In this document: piece by piece, positions 53,601-62,680 of the stretch
Numbering within the stretch: the stretch's first letter is position 1
Layout of the letters: every line of letters starts with the position of its first letter
Source: Streptomyces himalayensis subsp. himalayensis
GTDB taxonomy: Bacteria; Actinomycetota; Actinomycetes; Streptomycetales; Streptomycetaceae
Direction of reading: 5' to 3'
Assembly (NCBI RefSeq): GCF_013778455.1
Contig: NZ_JACEHE010000002.1
Coordinates: 62,001-126,000 of the forward strand
DNA: 64,000 bases
Translations under genes and position numbers: made by a program
The notes under the pieces: generated by a model
What the model was told of the DNA's origin: nothing
The model's input: only the letters and a program-made list of their open reading frames with translations
The model's database searches: none

Positions 53601-53862
53601 CCGCGAAGACGGCGGCGACTCCGAACGCCACGCCGCGGTAGCCGCCTCCGAACGAACTCTCGGAAATCGCTGCCTGGAGCACCAGCAGCACGAGGACGAG
53701 AAGGGCGAGTACGTCCCCCATCCCGGCGACGAGCTGGGCGCTCCACAACCGCTTCAACTGCGGCCCGCGCAACAGTGCGCGGACGGCGCGCTCTCGGGAA
53801 TCTGCGACCAGGGCGTCGTCAGGGGCCGGATTCTGGGCCGGTGGCTGCTCGGCTCGCGTCAT
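50659..53862 (-). CDS. tmk: MFS-type membrane domain/thymidylate kinase fusion with coiled-coil tail
   Basis: 1067-aa fusion, typical of Streptomyces. An N-terminal MFS-like membrane domain has about twelve hydrophobic segments (residues to about 480). A complete thymidylate kinase domain follows: FIALEGGDGAGKSTQAEALAEW, the TREPGATPVG LID region, and DRYIDSSVAYQGAGRDL. Then comes a charged Glu/Arg/Ala coiled coil of about 165 residues (EEARRKAEEEAARKAEEERLERE), and a C-terminal part with four or five DETAVLPPV/EETAVLPQ repeats. TMK makes dTDP from dTMP. The role of the membrane half is unknown; it may tether nucleotide synthesis to a membrane or transport a nucleoside-like compound. ATG 53862 gives MTRAEQPPAQNP. 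holB follows. Confidence 0.94.
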   Translation of the reverse strand: MTRAEQPPAQNPAPDDALVADSRERAVRALLRGPQLKRLWSAQLVAGMGDVLALLVLVLLVLQAAISESSFGGGYRGVAFGVAAVFAARILATLLFGAVLLGPLTSLTSPGGPLDRRWTMIGSDGVRAALLIVAPLWIDWTPDNAFALLLVTAFVTGVAERFWTVCRESAAPALLPPPPLEGAAVRPLPDHMDALRRLSLRTGFVALPIAAAALVVVTLVGNLLGAGIAWFGQHQAALASYVAAGLFAASLSVLYFLELPDAQTPRARSPLEGLRRPKTGSGADKGRTKAIPLLVLACAAVATAVAAAVAVAVLHSKDLGGGPVLYGLLVLALTGGTVVGIRTAPSVLPSLSRRRLLALAVALTGVALLAAGLVPDVTSVWLIMVIAGVAAGVAANTGHTLLDQETEEYRRARTTEHLHAVVRVCVALGVVAAPVLAAAIGPYRLAGGKFVFAHGGAAFTLMLVGALLLPVAALVLSKTDDRSGVPLRHDLRDAVRGGDPAQAPAASGFFIALEGGDGAGKSTQAEALAEWIRAKGHEVVVTREPGATPVGKRLRSILLDVSSAGLSHRAEALLYAADRAEHVDTVVRPALERGAVVISDRYIDSSVAYQGAGRDLSPTEIARISRWATDGLVPHLTVLLDVSPEAARERFTEAPDRLESEPAEFHARVRSGFLTMAAADPGRYLVVDAAQEPEAVTTVIRHRLDVMLPLSAAEVKAQEEARKAAEEEARRKAEEEAARKAEEERLERERQEQLAKLRAEEEERKRREVEEAQRREAERQAEEARQRAEEARRLAEEERARRQAEEQVRAAEQERLRRQAEEEARLRAEAEARRMEKQRKAEEALLRAEEARRLAAEAAAASAASAAQSAGGASEATDTSSVSPDNERTVPTPIVTPTNASGGPVDETAVLPPVQAPGAGDETAVLPPVQHGGAATARPGQDWTGQDAEETAVLPQPPAAPAGPAGAAEETAVLPPVRDDRQGEDPADRVPPGYFRDERQDGPQPDGSTARTHELPRVDAEGRARRPRSDWAEETPLDDLPTLADELLGPQEDQDGNDGGRWGRGRR

Positions 53863-53990
53863 CCTGCAAGGGTATCCGGACGCGAGTACTCCCCGGAGGG
53901 GACCCGAACAGACTGACGCCCCGGCGCCGGGTGGCATCGGGGCGTCGCAGGTCAGCACGCAGGTCCGGCGACTGCTCTGTTCCGTACTGT

Positions 53991-54062
53991 GCGGCTACTC
54001 AGTCGTCCGCGGCTGCTCAGTTGTCTGCGGCTGCTCAGTTGTCTGCGGCTGCTCAGTCGTCC
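53991..54062. repeat. 18-bp tandem repeat spanning the topA stop codon
   Basis: Four copies of GCGGCTGCTCAGTTGTCT-like units start at 53991, 54009, 54027 and 54045. On the minus strand each encodes A-A-D-(D/N)-stop, so the last codons and the stop of topA are repeated three more times. Confidence 0.85.
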
Positions 54063-56920
54063 GCGGCCGAAGAAGCCGTCGCCTTCTTGGCGGTGGTCTT
54101 CTTCGCCGTGGTCTTCTTCGCAGCCGTCGTCTTGGCGGCCGTCGTCTTGGCAGCCGTCGTCGTCTTCTTCGCAGCGGTCTTCTTGGCGGCCGTCGTCTTC
54201 TTGGCGGCCGTCTTCTTCGCCGGTGCCTTCTTCGCGGCCGCCTTCCTGGCGGTCTTCTTGGCCGGGGCCTTCGCCCGCTTCTCGGCGAGCAGCTCGAAGC
54301 CGCGCTCCGGCGTGATCGTCTCGACGCTGTCGCCCGACCGCAGGGTCGCGTTGGTCTCGCTGTCCGTGACGTAGGGGCCGAAGCGGCCGTCCTTGACGAC
54401 CACCGGCTTGCCGCTGACCGGGTCCTCGCCGAGCTCCTTCAGCGGCGGCTTGGCCGCGGCCCGCCCGCGCTGCTTGGGCTGGGCGTAGATCGCGAGGGCC
54501 TCGTCCAGCGTGATCGTGAAGAGCTGCTCCTCGTTCTCCAGGGAGCGCGAGTCCGTGCCCTTCTTCAGGTACGGCCCGTAGCGCCCGTTCTGCGCGGTGA
54601 TCTCGACGCCTTCGGCGTCCGTCCCGACCACGCGAGGCAGCGACATCAGCCTGAGCGCGTCCTCGAGCGTCACTGTGTCCAGGGACATCGACTTGAAGAG
54701 CGAGGCCGTACGCGGCTTGACGGCGTTCTTGCCGGTCTTCGGGGTGCCCTCGGGGAGCACCTCGGTGACGTACGGACCGTAGCGCCCGTCCTTCGCCACG
54801 ATCTGGTGGCCCGTCTCCGGGTCCTTGCCCAGCTCGAAGTCGCCGCTCGGCTTGGCCAGCAGCTCCTCGGCGTACTCGACGGACAGCTCGTCCGGGGCGA
54901 GATCATCCGGGACGTCGGCCCGCTGGTGCTCCTCGGCATCGCGCTCACCCCGCTCGATGTACGGGCCGTAGCGCCCGACGCGCAGCACGATGTCGTTTCC
55001 GACGGGGAACGTCGACACCTCGCGGGCGTCGATCGCGCCCAGGTCGGTGACGAGCTCCTTGAGGCCGCCGAGGTGGTCGCCGTCGCCGTTACCGGCGTCC
55101 GCCGCGCCACCATGGCCCTCGCCCTCGCCCTCGCCGAAGTAGAAGCGCTTCAGCCACGGCACGGCCTGCGCCTCGCCGCGCGCGATGCGGTCGAGGTCGT
55201 CCTCCATCCTGGCGGTGAAGTCGTAGTCGACGAGCCGGCCGAAGTGCTTCTCCAGCAGGTTGACCACGGCGAAGGACAGGAAGGACGGGACAAGCGCGGT
55301 GCCCTTCTTGAAGACGTAGCCCCGGTCGAGGATCGTGCCGATGATCGACGCGTACGTCGACGGGCGGCCGATCTCGCGCTCTTCCAGCTCCTTGACCAGG
55401 CTGGCCTCGGTGTAGCGGGCCGGCGGCTTGGTCGCGTGGCCGTCGACCGTGATCTCCTCGGCGGACAGCGCGTCACCCTCGGTGACCTGCGGCAGCCTGC
55501 GCTCGCGGTCGTCGAGCTCGGCGTTCGGGTCGTCGGCGCCCTCGACGTACGCCTTGAGGAAGCCGTGGAAGGTGATCGTCTTGCCGGACGCGGTGAACTC
55601 GGCGTTCCGGCCGTCGCTCGCCCGGCCGCCGATCTTCACCGTCACGCTGTTTCCGACGGCGTCCTTCATCTGGGACGCGACGGTCCGCTTCCAGATCAGC
55701 TCGTAGAGCTTGAACTGGTCGCCGGTCAGACCCGTCTCGGCGGGGGTGCGGAAACGATCGCCCGAGGGGCGGATCGCCTCGTGCGCCTCCTGCGCGTTCT
55801 TGACCTTTCCGGCGTACGTGCGCGGCTGGGCCGGCAGGTAGTCGGCGCCGTACAGCTGCGTGACCTGCGCGCGGGCGGCGGCGACAGCCGTGTCCGACAG
55901 CGTCGTGGAGTCCGTACGCATGTACGTGATGTAGCCGTTCTCGTACAGCTTCTGCGCGACCTGCATCGTGGCCTTCGCGCCGAAGCCGAGCTTGCGGCTC
56001 GCCTCCTGCTGGAGGGTCGTGGTGCGGAACGGCGCGTACGGCGAGCGGCGGTACGGCTTGGACTCGACCGCGCGCACCGAGAACTGCGTGTTCTCCAGCG
56101 CTGCGGCCAGCGCACGGGCGTTCGCCTCGTCGAGGTGAAGCGTGTCGGACTTCAGCTGCCCGAGCGAGTCGAAGTCACGGCCCTGAGCGACGCGCTTGCC
56201 GTCGACCGTGTTCAGACGTGCGACCAGCGACGACGGGTCCGACGAGTCGCCGGGGCGGCCGGTCGCGAAGATGCCGGTCAGGTCCCAGTACTCGGCGGAA
56301 CGGAAGGCGATGCGCTCGCGCTCCCGCTCGACGACCAGCCTGGTCGCGACGGACTGGACACGGCCCGCCGACAGTCGCGGCATGACCTTCTTCCACAGGA
56401 CCGGCGATACCTCGTAGCCGTAGAGGCGGTCGAGGATGCGGCGGGTCTCCTGGGCGTCGACCATGCGCTTGTTCAGGTCGCGCGGGTTCTCGACGGCCTC
56501 GCGGATCGCGTCCTTGGTGATCTCGTGGAAGACCATCCGGTGGACCGGGACCTTCGGCTTCAGCACCTCGAGGAGATGCCAGGCGATCGCCTCGCCCTCG
56601 CGGTCCTCATCGGTGGCGAGGAAGAGCTCGTCGGAGTCGCGGAGCAGGTCCTTGAGCTTCTTGACCTGGGCCTTCTTGTCGGCGTTCACGACATAGATCG
56701 GCTGGAAGTCGTGTTCGACATCCACGCCGAGGCGGCGCACCTCGCCGGTGTACTTCTCCGGCACCTCCGCGGCACCGTTCGGAAGGTCGCGGATGTGCCC
56801 GACGCTCGCCTCGACGGTGTAGCCGGGGCCGAGGTAGCCCTTGATCGTCTTCGCCTTGGCAGGCGACTCGACGATGACGAGTCGGCGGCCGCCCTGTGCG
56901 GTCTCGCTGGTCGGGGACAA
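54053..56920 (-). CDS. topA: DNA topoisomerase I with lysine-rich tail
   Basis: 955-aa type IA topoisomerase that relaxes negative supercoils. The Toprim domain starts RRLVIVESPAKAKTIKGYLG, with LFLATDEDREGEAIAWHLL. The active-site Tyr is in NGYITYMRTDSTTLS. Topo_C_Rpt zinc-less repeats (GRYGPYVTEVLPEGTPK; GPYLKKGTD; GRFGPYVTDSE) follow. The last ~75 residues are AAKKTTAAKK repeats, characteristic of streptomycete TopA and needed for processivity. The start is TTG 56920 with GGAGAG upstream; it gives SPTSETAQGGRR, the known N-terminus as I recall. The tmk fusion is downstream. Confidence 0.96.
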   Translation of the reverse strand: MSPTSETAQGGRRLVIVESPAKAKTIKGYLGPGYTVEASVGHIRDLPNGAAEVPEKYTGEVRRLGVDVEHDFQPIYVVNADKKAQVKKLKDLLRDSDELFLATDEDREGEAIAWHLLEVLKPKVPVHRMVFHEITKDAIREAVENPRDLNKRMVDAQETRRILDRLYGYEVSPVLWKKVMPRLSAGRVQSVATRLVVERERERIAFRSAEYWDLTGIFATGRPGDSSDPSSLVARLNTVDGKRVAQGRDFDSLGQLKSDTLHLDEANARALAAALENTQFSVRAVESKPYRRSPYAPFRTTTLQQEASRKLGFGAKATMQVAQKLYENGYITYMRTDSTTLSDTAVAAARAQVTQLYGADYLPAQPRTYAGKVKNAQEAHEAIRPSGDRFRTPAETGLTGDQFKLYELIWKRTVASQMKDAVGNSVTVKIGGRASDGRNAEFTASGKTITFHGFLKAYVEGADDPNAELDDRERRLPQVTEGDALSAEEITVDGHATKPPARYTEASLVKELEEREIGRPSTYASIIGTILDRGYVFKKGTALVPSFLSFAVVNLLEKHFGRLVDYDFTARMEDDLDRIARGEAQAVPWLKRFYFGEGEGEGHGGAADAGNGDGDHLGGLKELVTDLGAIDAREVSTFPVGNDIVLRVGRYGPYIERGERDAEEHQRADVPDDLAPDELSVEYAEELLAKPSGDFELGKDPETGHQIVAKDGRYGPYVTEVLPEGTPKTGKNAVKPRTASLFKSMSLDTVTLEDALRLMSLPRVVGTDAEGVEITAQNGRYGPYLKKGTDSRSLENEEQLFTITLDEALAIYAQPKQRGRAAAKPPLKELGEDPVSGKPVVVKDGRFGPYVTDSETNATLRSGDSVETITPERGFELLAEKRAKAPAKKTARKAAAKKAPAKKTAAKKTTAAKKTAAKKTTTAAKTTAAKTTAAKKTTAKKTTAKKATASSAADD

Positions 56921-57149
56921 CTTCGCTCTTCTCTCCGGTCGGCACTCGATGACTGTGCGGTACGTAGGGTGACGCTGCGGAGTGTGACGGTACATCCCGC
57001 CCCCGTGTCAAACGGGAAAAGCCCACAACGGCCACTCGAACGGTAACCCGAGTACCGGTATTCCTGCCGCACGGAGTGGCGACCTGGTCTTTTCGGGCAG
57101 ACCCGCGCACCGAGCGGCGCGGTGCCCGGCGACATGGCCGCCGCCGACG

Positions 57150-57347
57150 TCACAGCCCTGCGAAGCACCAGATCCCGAGCAGCAGCGCGCCTGCTCCGGC
57201 GACGGTCGCAAGCGTCGCAGATGCGACCGGGTTCACACCCTGTGCCACGGGTGCCCGATGCAGCACCCGCGCCCCGGTCCAGACCAGGAGGGCGGCTCCG
57301 AACAGCACGAACACCGTCCCTGCGAAGATCGCCGGCCCGCTCTCCAT
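57150..57347 (-). CDS. Small two-helix membrane protein
   Basis: 65-aa hydrophobic protein: MESGPAIFAGTVFVLFGAALLVWTGARVL (segment one, about 7-27), HRAPVAQGVN (short loop), then ATVAGAGALLLGIWCFAGL (segment two). GGAGGGC lies seven bases upstream of the ATG. Family unknown. It is conserved next to topA in some streptomycetes by memory only, not certain. It lies between the Ser/Thr kinase and topA on the same strand. Confidence 0.68.
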   Translation of the reverse strand: MESGPAIFAGTVFVLFGAALLVWTGARVLHRAPVAQGVNPVASATLATVAGAGALLLGIWCFAGL

Positions 57348-57656
57348 GCGCTCTGCCCTCCGCCGCTGCTCGTTGGCTCCCCAGGAGCTGCCCCGGACCC
57401 ACCAGGTCCGGGCGGCAGGCTGGCACAGCCGGGAAGCCCCGGCACGAACCCGAGGTGAACGGCAGAAGGCATCGCGGCGCGCACTCGGAGGCGCCGCGCG
57501 CACCCGCCAGGTTGCCAGCAGTCGGTGAGCGGGAGGCCTGCAGTCGGTGAGCGGGAGACCGCCTGCGGCCCACGCCGAGCCCGGCCCTCTCAGACCCCAG
57601 ACCGTGCCCGGCCTGCCCACACCGCTCCCAGCCGGCTCAGGCCGCGTCAGGCCGGC

Positions 57657-59915
57657 TCAGGCCGAGCCCGGCGCCGGTATCTTCCCGCTCGTCTTTTCGC
57701 CGTCGGCCCTGCCTACCGTGCACACGACCTTCGTGAACCCCTCCTCCCAGTCGTCCTCGCCTGCGATCCAGCCGTACACGACGAGCTCGGCGCCGGACGC
57801 CCAGGTCGACTCGAATGTGTTCTTGCAGAGCTTGTTCGCGTTGTCGAGAGCCTTCTTGTGCGCCATGTTCTCCGGGGCCGGGACCATCCCGATGACCTGG
57901 TCGGTGTGCGGCTTGGCGCAGTCGACGAGCGGCGCCCGGTAGGTGTCCTTCTCCTCGATGTAGTTCCAGCAGTCGCCGATGCTCATCTGGCTGACCCACA
58001 GGTCCGTGCCCGAGTCGCGGAAGTTCCCCACCTCGCCACCGATCGGGACGTGGCGCCCCAGTACGAGACATGGCGTACCGCCACCGCTCGCCTGGAACCG
58101 GTCCTTCGCCGGCGTCAGGGCGTAGGAGCCCGCGTCGGGGAGGGCCGTCGCTATCTCCTCGGTCTGCTGATCGCAGCGCCTCGCGCCCTCGTTGACGGCC
58201 TCGTCGTAGTCCTTGGATATGTCGACGGCCACGACCTGCCCGTCAGGAACGTCCTCCGCGCAGTCGACGACGCCGAGGTTGGGCACGGACTTGAACGGCT
58301 CGCCCGACCAGACAGCGTTCACGCAGTCTCCGACCTGCAACCGCTTGGTCAGTCCCGCCTTTTCTCCGTACGGGTAAACGGGGCCTGTCGGTGTCGGCGA
58401 TGGCGTGGCAGTTGGTGACGCCGACTTCCTACCGGCCGAGTTCTTCTTGCCGTCGCCGCTCCCGTCTCCCGCGAGCGAGACCGCGGCCCAGGTGCCGCCG
58501 CCGACGGCGAGCACCACGGCGACCACGATCGCCACGAGGGCCGCGGCGGGCGGTCGGCGACGCGGCCCATCTGGCCCGCCCGGCCCCGGACCGCCCGGAC
58601 CACCGGTCTGTCCGGGCCCTCCGAACTGAGCTCCCGGAGCCCCTGAATAAGGAGAACCGGAACCGGAATGTGTCGGGCCGGAGGCCCCGGACCCGACCGC
58701 GTAGGGGTTCCATCCGTCGTACCCGGGGGCACCGCCCTGTGCGAGCGCCGGTGAGCCGAACGGTGTGCCCAGGGGCGTTCCCACCTGCGATCCGGCCGGT
58801 GTGCTCGGTCCGGACGCCGGGGTCTGCGGTGTGTGCGGGGCCTGGGCGGACTGCGGCGTATGCGGAGTGCCGGCGCCCACGACCCCAGGCGTAACCGGAG
58901 TTCCCGGTCCGGATCCGTACCCCGACGCGTGCCCTGCCGGATGGCCGGAGCCGTCCGGCGTCGATCCGGATGCCCATCCGCCCGGTCCGGACGCCGGCCC
59001 CGGCACCGGCGTGACCACCGGCGGAGGCCCGAAGAAACCATCCGACGGCCCCTGAACGACCCGTTCCAGACCACGGGCCACGGCCTCGGGCGCCGACCGC
59101 CGCACCGGGTCCTTGATGAGCAACCCGTGCAGCACGGGAGCGAGTTCACCGGCTCGTTGCGGCGGGTTGGGGTCCTCGGTGAGCAGGGCGGTCAGCGTCG
59201 AGTACTCGTCGCTGCGGTCGAAGGGGCCTCGGCCCTCCACGGCCTGGTACAGCGTGGCGCCCAGTGAGAAGAGGTCGGCCGCGGGCGTCGGCGGCTCGCC
59301 TCGGGCCCGCTCGGGTGCCAGAAAACCGGGAGTTCCGAGGATCCCCGCGGTCGAGGTCAGCCGGGGCTCCCTCGACTCCGGCTGCAGCGCGATGCCGTAG
59401 TCCGTGAGCAGCACGCGCGCGTGTGGATCACCCGAAGCGTCCGGCGCCAGAAGGATGTTGGCCGGTTTCACATCCCGGTGCAGGATGCCGATGCGGTGCC
59501 CGGCGGTGAGCGCGTCCAGCACCGCGAGCCCGATCCGGGCCGTCTGCTCGGGCGACCGCGGCCCCGACCGGCGCACGAGGGCCTGGAGATCGACCGCGTC
59601 CGGCACGTACTCCATGACGATCCACGGCAGCCCCTCGTGCAGCAGCACGTCGTGCACCGTCGCCACATGCGGATGGCCCCGCAGCCGCGCCGCGTGCCGG
59701 GCCTCGCTGCGCGCCCGCGCAATACGCTGCGCGGGCTCCGAGGCGTCCATCGGCCCATCCGGCATGGCGATCTCCTTCATGGAGACCTCGCAGGCCAACT
59801 CCTCGTCGTACGCGAGCCAGACGCGCCCCATGCCGCCCGCGCCCAGCGTCCTCAACAGCCGGTAACGACCGTTGATGACCCTGCCTTCACCGTGATCCGG
59901 CGTCTCCCCCGCCAT
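57657..59915 (-). CDS. Membrane Ser/Thr protein kinase with extracellular domain
   Basis: 752-aa PknB-like eukaryotic-type kinase. The kinase domain occupies about residues 15-275: RYRLLRTLGAGGMGRVWLA (Gly loop), CEVSMKEIAM (Lys; atypical VSMKE), ILHRDVKPANILL (catalytic loop) and LLTDYGIAL (DYG instead of DFG), LAPERARGE. A Pro/Gly/Ser/Thr-rich linker of about 200 residues leads to one membrane segment (ALVAIVVAVVLAVGGGTWAAVSLA). The extracellular part of about 230 residues has paired cysteines (LQVGDCVNAVW, VDCAEDVPDGQVV, SIGDCWNYIEE), similar to septum-formation/DUF4190-associated domains rather than PASTA. It would sense an outside signal. The start has GGGGGAGG four bases upstream. Confidence 0.93.
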   Translation of the reverse strand: MAGETPDHGEGRVINGRYRLLRTLGAGGMGRVWLAYDEELACEVSMKEIAMPDGPMDASEPAQRIARARSEARHAARLRGHPHVATVHDVLLHEGLPWIVMEYVPDAVDLQALVRRSGPRSPEQTARIGLAVLDALTAGHRIGILHRDVKPANILLAPDASGDPHARVLLTDYGIALQPESREPRLTSTAGILGTPGFLAPERARGEPPTPAADLFSLGATLYQAVEGRGPFDRSDEYSTLTALLTEDPNPPQRAGELAPVLHGLLIKDPVRRSAPEAVARGLERVVQGPSDGFFGPPPVVTPVPGPASGPGGWASGSTPDGSGHPAGHASGYGSGPGTPVTPGVVGAGTPHTPQSAQAPHTPQTPASGPSTPAGSQVGTPLGTPFGSPALAQGGAPGYDGWNPYAVGSGASGPTHSGSGSPYSGAPGAQFGGPGQTGGPGGPGPGGPDGPRRRPPAAALVAIVVAVVLAVGGGTWAAVSLAGDGSGDGKKNSAGRKSASPTATPSPTPTGPVYPYGEKAGLTKRLQVGDCVNAVWSGEPFKSVPNLGVVDCAEDVPDGQVVAVDISKDYDEAVNEGARRCDQQTEEIATALPDAGSYALTPAKDRFQASGGGTPCLVLGRHVPIGGEVGNFRDSGTDLWVSQMSIGDCWNYIEEKDTYRAPLVDCAKPHTDQVIGMVPAPENMAHKKALDNANKLCKNTFESTWASGAELVVYGWIAGEDDWEEGFTKVVCTVGRADGEKTSGKIPAPGSA

Positions 59916-60106
59916 GGCGCCTCCCCCGAGACAGCGCGCCTCCCCCGAGGACGCGTGAAGCTGGTCTCTCGAAGGTAGCTTCGCAGACACCACTGACAGG
60001 AGGCCTTTTGCGGATCAATCCCCTCATATCGGCCCCTTGAGCGCCAGTAGCCTTGTCCGACCCCACGGGCAACAGCGCGCTATGGCGGGGACGCGCAGAG
60101 GAACAC

Positions 60107-61678
60107 CTACGAAACCGTCGGCTCCAGGAAGCCCTGCTCGATCAGCAACCGGATCTGAGCGGGCGTCCGGTCGCGCAGCAACACAGGGTCCTCGCCGACC
60201 AGTTGGGCGATCGCGTCGAGGATCCGTCCGGCGCTGAGCGTGCCGTCGCACACGCCCGCGAATCCGGCGCCGACCGTGTCGACCTTTGTCGCCCGGCGCA
60301 TCCCACGGTGCTGACGCAGCACCACATGCTCGGGGTCCTCGGCTCCGGGCAGCCCGACCTGCTCCTGCACGACCTCGGCAGCGAGCGCGAAGTGCGAGGT
60401 GAGCAGCGCCGCGTCGTCGTGCGTCCGCAGAAAGCCCTGGCGCTCGAAGTGCCTGAGCACGGTCTCGCCGAGCGGCTGTTCGACCGGGTGCGGCCACTCC
60501 TCCACCGTGACGGAGGGCTCCGCCGAGTCCGTCCTGTGCAGCGTGATCCATCCGAACCCGATGGACTTCGTCTTGCGGGCCTCGAACTCGTCGAGCCACG
60601 CGTCGTACCGCGCGGCGTACTCGGCCGGGTCCGTACGGTGGTCGCCCGCGTCGCGCAGCCACAGCTCCGCGTACTGCGTGATGTCCTGCACCTCACGCTG
60701 CACGATCCAGGCGTCGCAGCCGCGCGGCACCCAGGAGCGCAGCCGGTCGGTCCACTCCTCGCCCTCCACGTGCTGCCAGTTGGCGAGGAACTGCGCATAC
60801 CCGCCCTGGTTCAGCCGCTCCCCCGCCTGCTGGACGATCGTCCGGCACAGATCGTCCCCGCCCATCCCGCCGTCCCGGTAGGTGAGCCGAGACCCTTCGC
60901 GAGAGAGGGGCGAGATCACGAACGGCGGGTTGGACACGATCAGGTCGTACGTCTCGTCGGCCACTGGCTCGAAGAGCGAGCCCTGACGCAGATCCGCTTC
61001 CGGGGCCCCGGACAGCGCGAGCGTGAGCCGCGTGATGTGCAGCGCGCGCGGGTTGAGGTCGGTCGCGGTCACCCGGGTCGCGTGCTGGGCGGCGTGCAGC
61101 GCCTGGATACCTGAGCCTGTGCCGAGGTCCAGGGCCGATGCCACGGGCCTGCGCACCGTGATCCCGGCCAGGGTCGTGGACGCCCCGCCGACCCCCAGCA
61201 CGACGGCTGTGTCTGCCTGACGGCCCTGGCTGCCGCTGCCTCCGGCACCCCCGACCGCGCACCCGAGGTCCGAGACGATGAACCAGTCCTCGCCGTCAGG
61301 TCCGCCGTACGGCCGCACATCCACCGTCGCCGCGACCTCGTCGCCGCCCGCGCGGACCAGCCACCCGCTGTCGAGGCACTCCTCGACCGGCAGAACGTCC
61401 GCCACGCGTGCGTGCGGCACGGGTTGCTGCAGCAGAAAGAGTCGTACGAGCGCTTCCAGCGGGGTGTCCCCTCGGGTGGCGCGCAGGGCGGGGACGGTCT
61501 CGCTGCGCGCCAGCGCCGCGTACGCGGGGGCGCCGAGCAGTTCGAGAAGCCCGTCGGCGGTGAAGTCGGCGGCCAGGAGGGCGTCGCGCAGCCGGACGGC
61601 GACGTCGGCCCGGCCGGACGAGGGCAGGGAGGACAGGGAGGACAGGGAGGACTGACTGGCGCTACTCACGCGACCCAT
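60107..61678 (-). CDS. N5-glutamine/N6-adenine-type SAM methyltransferase
   Basis: 523-aa protein with an N-terminal helical region (about 20-150) and a central class I SAM fold: ASALDLGTGSGIQALHAA (motif I), VTATDLNPRAL and the catalytic LIVSNPPFVISP (NPPF, the signature of HemK-like/N6-adenine methyltransferases). The C-terminal half is a winged or DUF7059/DUF7782-like helical region. Target unknown; related proteins methylate ribosomal proteins or rRNA. The start is uncertain: ATG 61678 (MGRVSSASQ) is used, GTG 61669 is possible. SSLSSLSSL near the start is from a 9-bp tandem repeat (61625-61652). Confidence 0.87.
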   Translation of the reverse strand: MGRVSSASQSSLSSLSSLPSSGRADVAVRLRDALLAADFTADGLLELLGAPAYAALARSETVPALRATRGDTPLEALVRLFLLQQPVPHARVADVLPVEECLDSGWLVRAGGDEVAATVDVRPYGGPDGEDWFIVSDLGCAVGGAGGSGSQGRQADTAVVLGVGGASTTLAGITVRRPVASALDLGTGSGIQALHAAQHATRVTATDLNPRALHITRLTLALSGAPEADLRQGSLFEPVADETYDLIVSNPPFVISPLSREGSRLTYRDGGMGGDDLCRTIVQQAGERLNQGGYAQFLANWQHVEGEEWTDRLRSWVPRGCDAWIVQREVQDITQYAELWLRDAGDHRTDPAEYAARYDAWLDEFEARKTKSIGFGWITLHRTDSAEPSVTVEEWPHPVEQPLGETVLRHFERQGFLRTHDDAALLTSHFALAAEVVQEQVGLPGAEDPEHVVLRQHRGMRRATKVDTVGAGFAGVCDGTLSAGRILDAIAQLVGEDPVLLRDRTPAQIRLLIEQGFLEPTVS

Positions 61679-61740
61679 TGTGTCGCCCAGAGCCCGGAAC
61701 GGCGCGCTGCCCTGCCTTGCTGTGGGCAGGCAGGTCCGCA

Positions 61741-61820
61741 CCGCTGTGGGCAGGCGTTCCCCAGGGCTGGGGGGGCACCCCCCCAGCGGTAGCTGGGGGA
61801 GGGTGGCACAGCACCACGAC
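61741..61820. repeat. Dispersed hairpin repeat, copy C (inverted)
   Basis: CCGCTGTGGGCAGGCGTTCC ... CCCCAGCGGTAGCTGGGGGAGGGTGGCACAGCACCACGAC. It is the reverse complement of the copy B layout, with the same tail and head. It lies between the methyltransferase start and the lipoprotein stop. Confidence 0.78.
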
Positions 61821-61905
61821 GGCGGACGCCTCGGCGACGTACGAATCGAACACCCGGGCGTCGGGGCGGGCCCGGCCGGAAGCCGCCCCCAAGGGGCGGC
61901 GCCCG

Positions 61906-62469
61906 TCACCCCTGCGTAGCCGCCGGCGAGGCAGACTTGCAGCTCGCCTGCCGCTGCATGGCCTCGCCGACGTCGCCCTCCTCGAGCTTCTCCAGCGCGT
62001 CGTTGCCGCTCTTGCTGAGCTTGTCCAGCTCGGTCGCGATGTCCTTGAGACCGTCGGCGAACTTCGCCTGGTCCTCGGTGTTGAGGTCGTCGACCTTCTT
62101 CTTCAGGTCCGCGTACGCCGCGGAAATGCTCTTGAGCTCCTTGACGGCGTTCTGCTGCTTCTTCTCGCCGCCGTCGACCGGCGGCGCACCGGCCTTGTCC
62201 ACGGCGGAGCCGATCGACTTGTACGCGTCAGACATGTCCTGGAAGGCCTGGGAGTCGGTCTTCTGGACGTCCTCCGGCGTGCTGTTGTCCGAGGTCTGCT
62301 TCTGGATCGCGGCGTTGGCGTCCTCGATCGCCTTCGCCTGCGGCTTCACCGCGTCGCAGACCGACTTGGCCCAGGAGTCCAGCTCCTCGTTGCTGTCGCC
62401 ACTGCATCCCGACAGCGCCAGTACCAGTACCGCACCGCCGGACAGTGCGGCCGCGAGCTTCTTGTTCAC
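61906..62469 (-). CDS. Secreted lipoprotein, unknown function
   Basis: 187-aa exported protein: VNKKLAAALSGGAVLVLALSGC is a lipoprotein signal (lipobox LSGC). The mature part is helical and rich in Asp, Lys, Ala and Gln, with two cysteines (WAKSVCDAVKPQ and ASCKSASPA) that could pair. Start GTG 62469 was chosen with AGGGACC upstream; an ATG at 62487 adds six residues before the basic region. Similar small lipoproteins are widespread in Streptomyces with no assigned role. It lies between hppA and the methyltransferase on the same strand. Confidence 0.85.
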   Translation of the reverse strand: MNKKLAAALSGGAVLVLALSGCSGDSNEELDSWAKSVCDAVKPQAKAIEDANAAIQKQTSDNSTPEDVQKTDSQAFQDMSDAYKSIGSAVDKAGAPPVDGGEKKQQNAVKELKSISAAYADLKKKVDDLNTEDQAKFADGLKDIATELDKLSKSGNDALEKLEEGDVGEAMQRQASCKSASPAATQG

Positions 62470-62604
62470 CGGATTGGTCCCTTCCATGGCTCTCGGCCCC
62501 GGAACTTACACGCCAAGTGGGCGACTATCGCATGCCGGACGTCCGCTATGGGCCCCATTGAAGCCATTTGCACCAAGAGAGAGAAGGCTCACGAGTGCAC
62601 GAAA

Positions 62605-62642
62605 GCGGGCGTGCAGCGCGCAGTAGCGCGCCGCACGCCCGC
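62605..62642 (-). terminator. Terminator after hppA
   Basis: GCGGGCGTGC-AGCGCGC-AGTA-GCGCGCC-GCACGCCCGC: the outer ten and inner six base pairs fold into a strong hairpin 40 nt past the hppA stop. Confidence 0.85.
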
Positions 62643-62680
62643 CCGTCGAGCCCTGTCTGACCAGGCCTTCTGACCAAGGG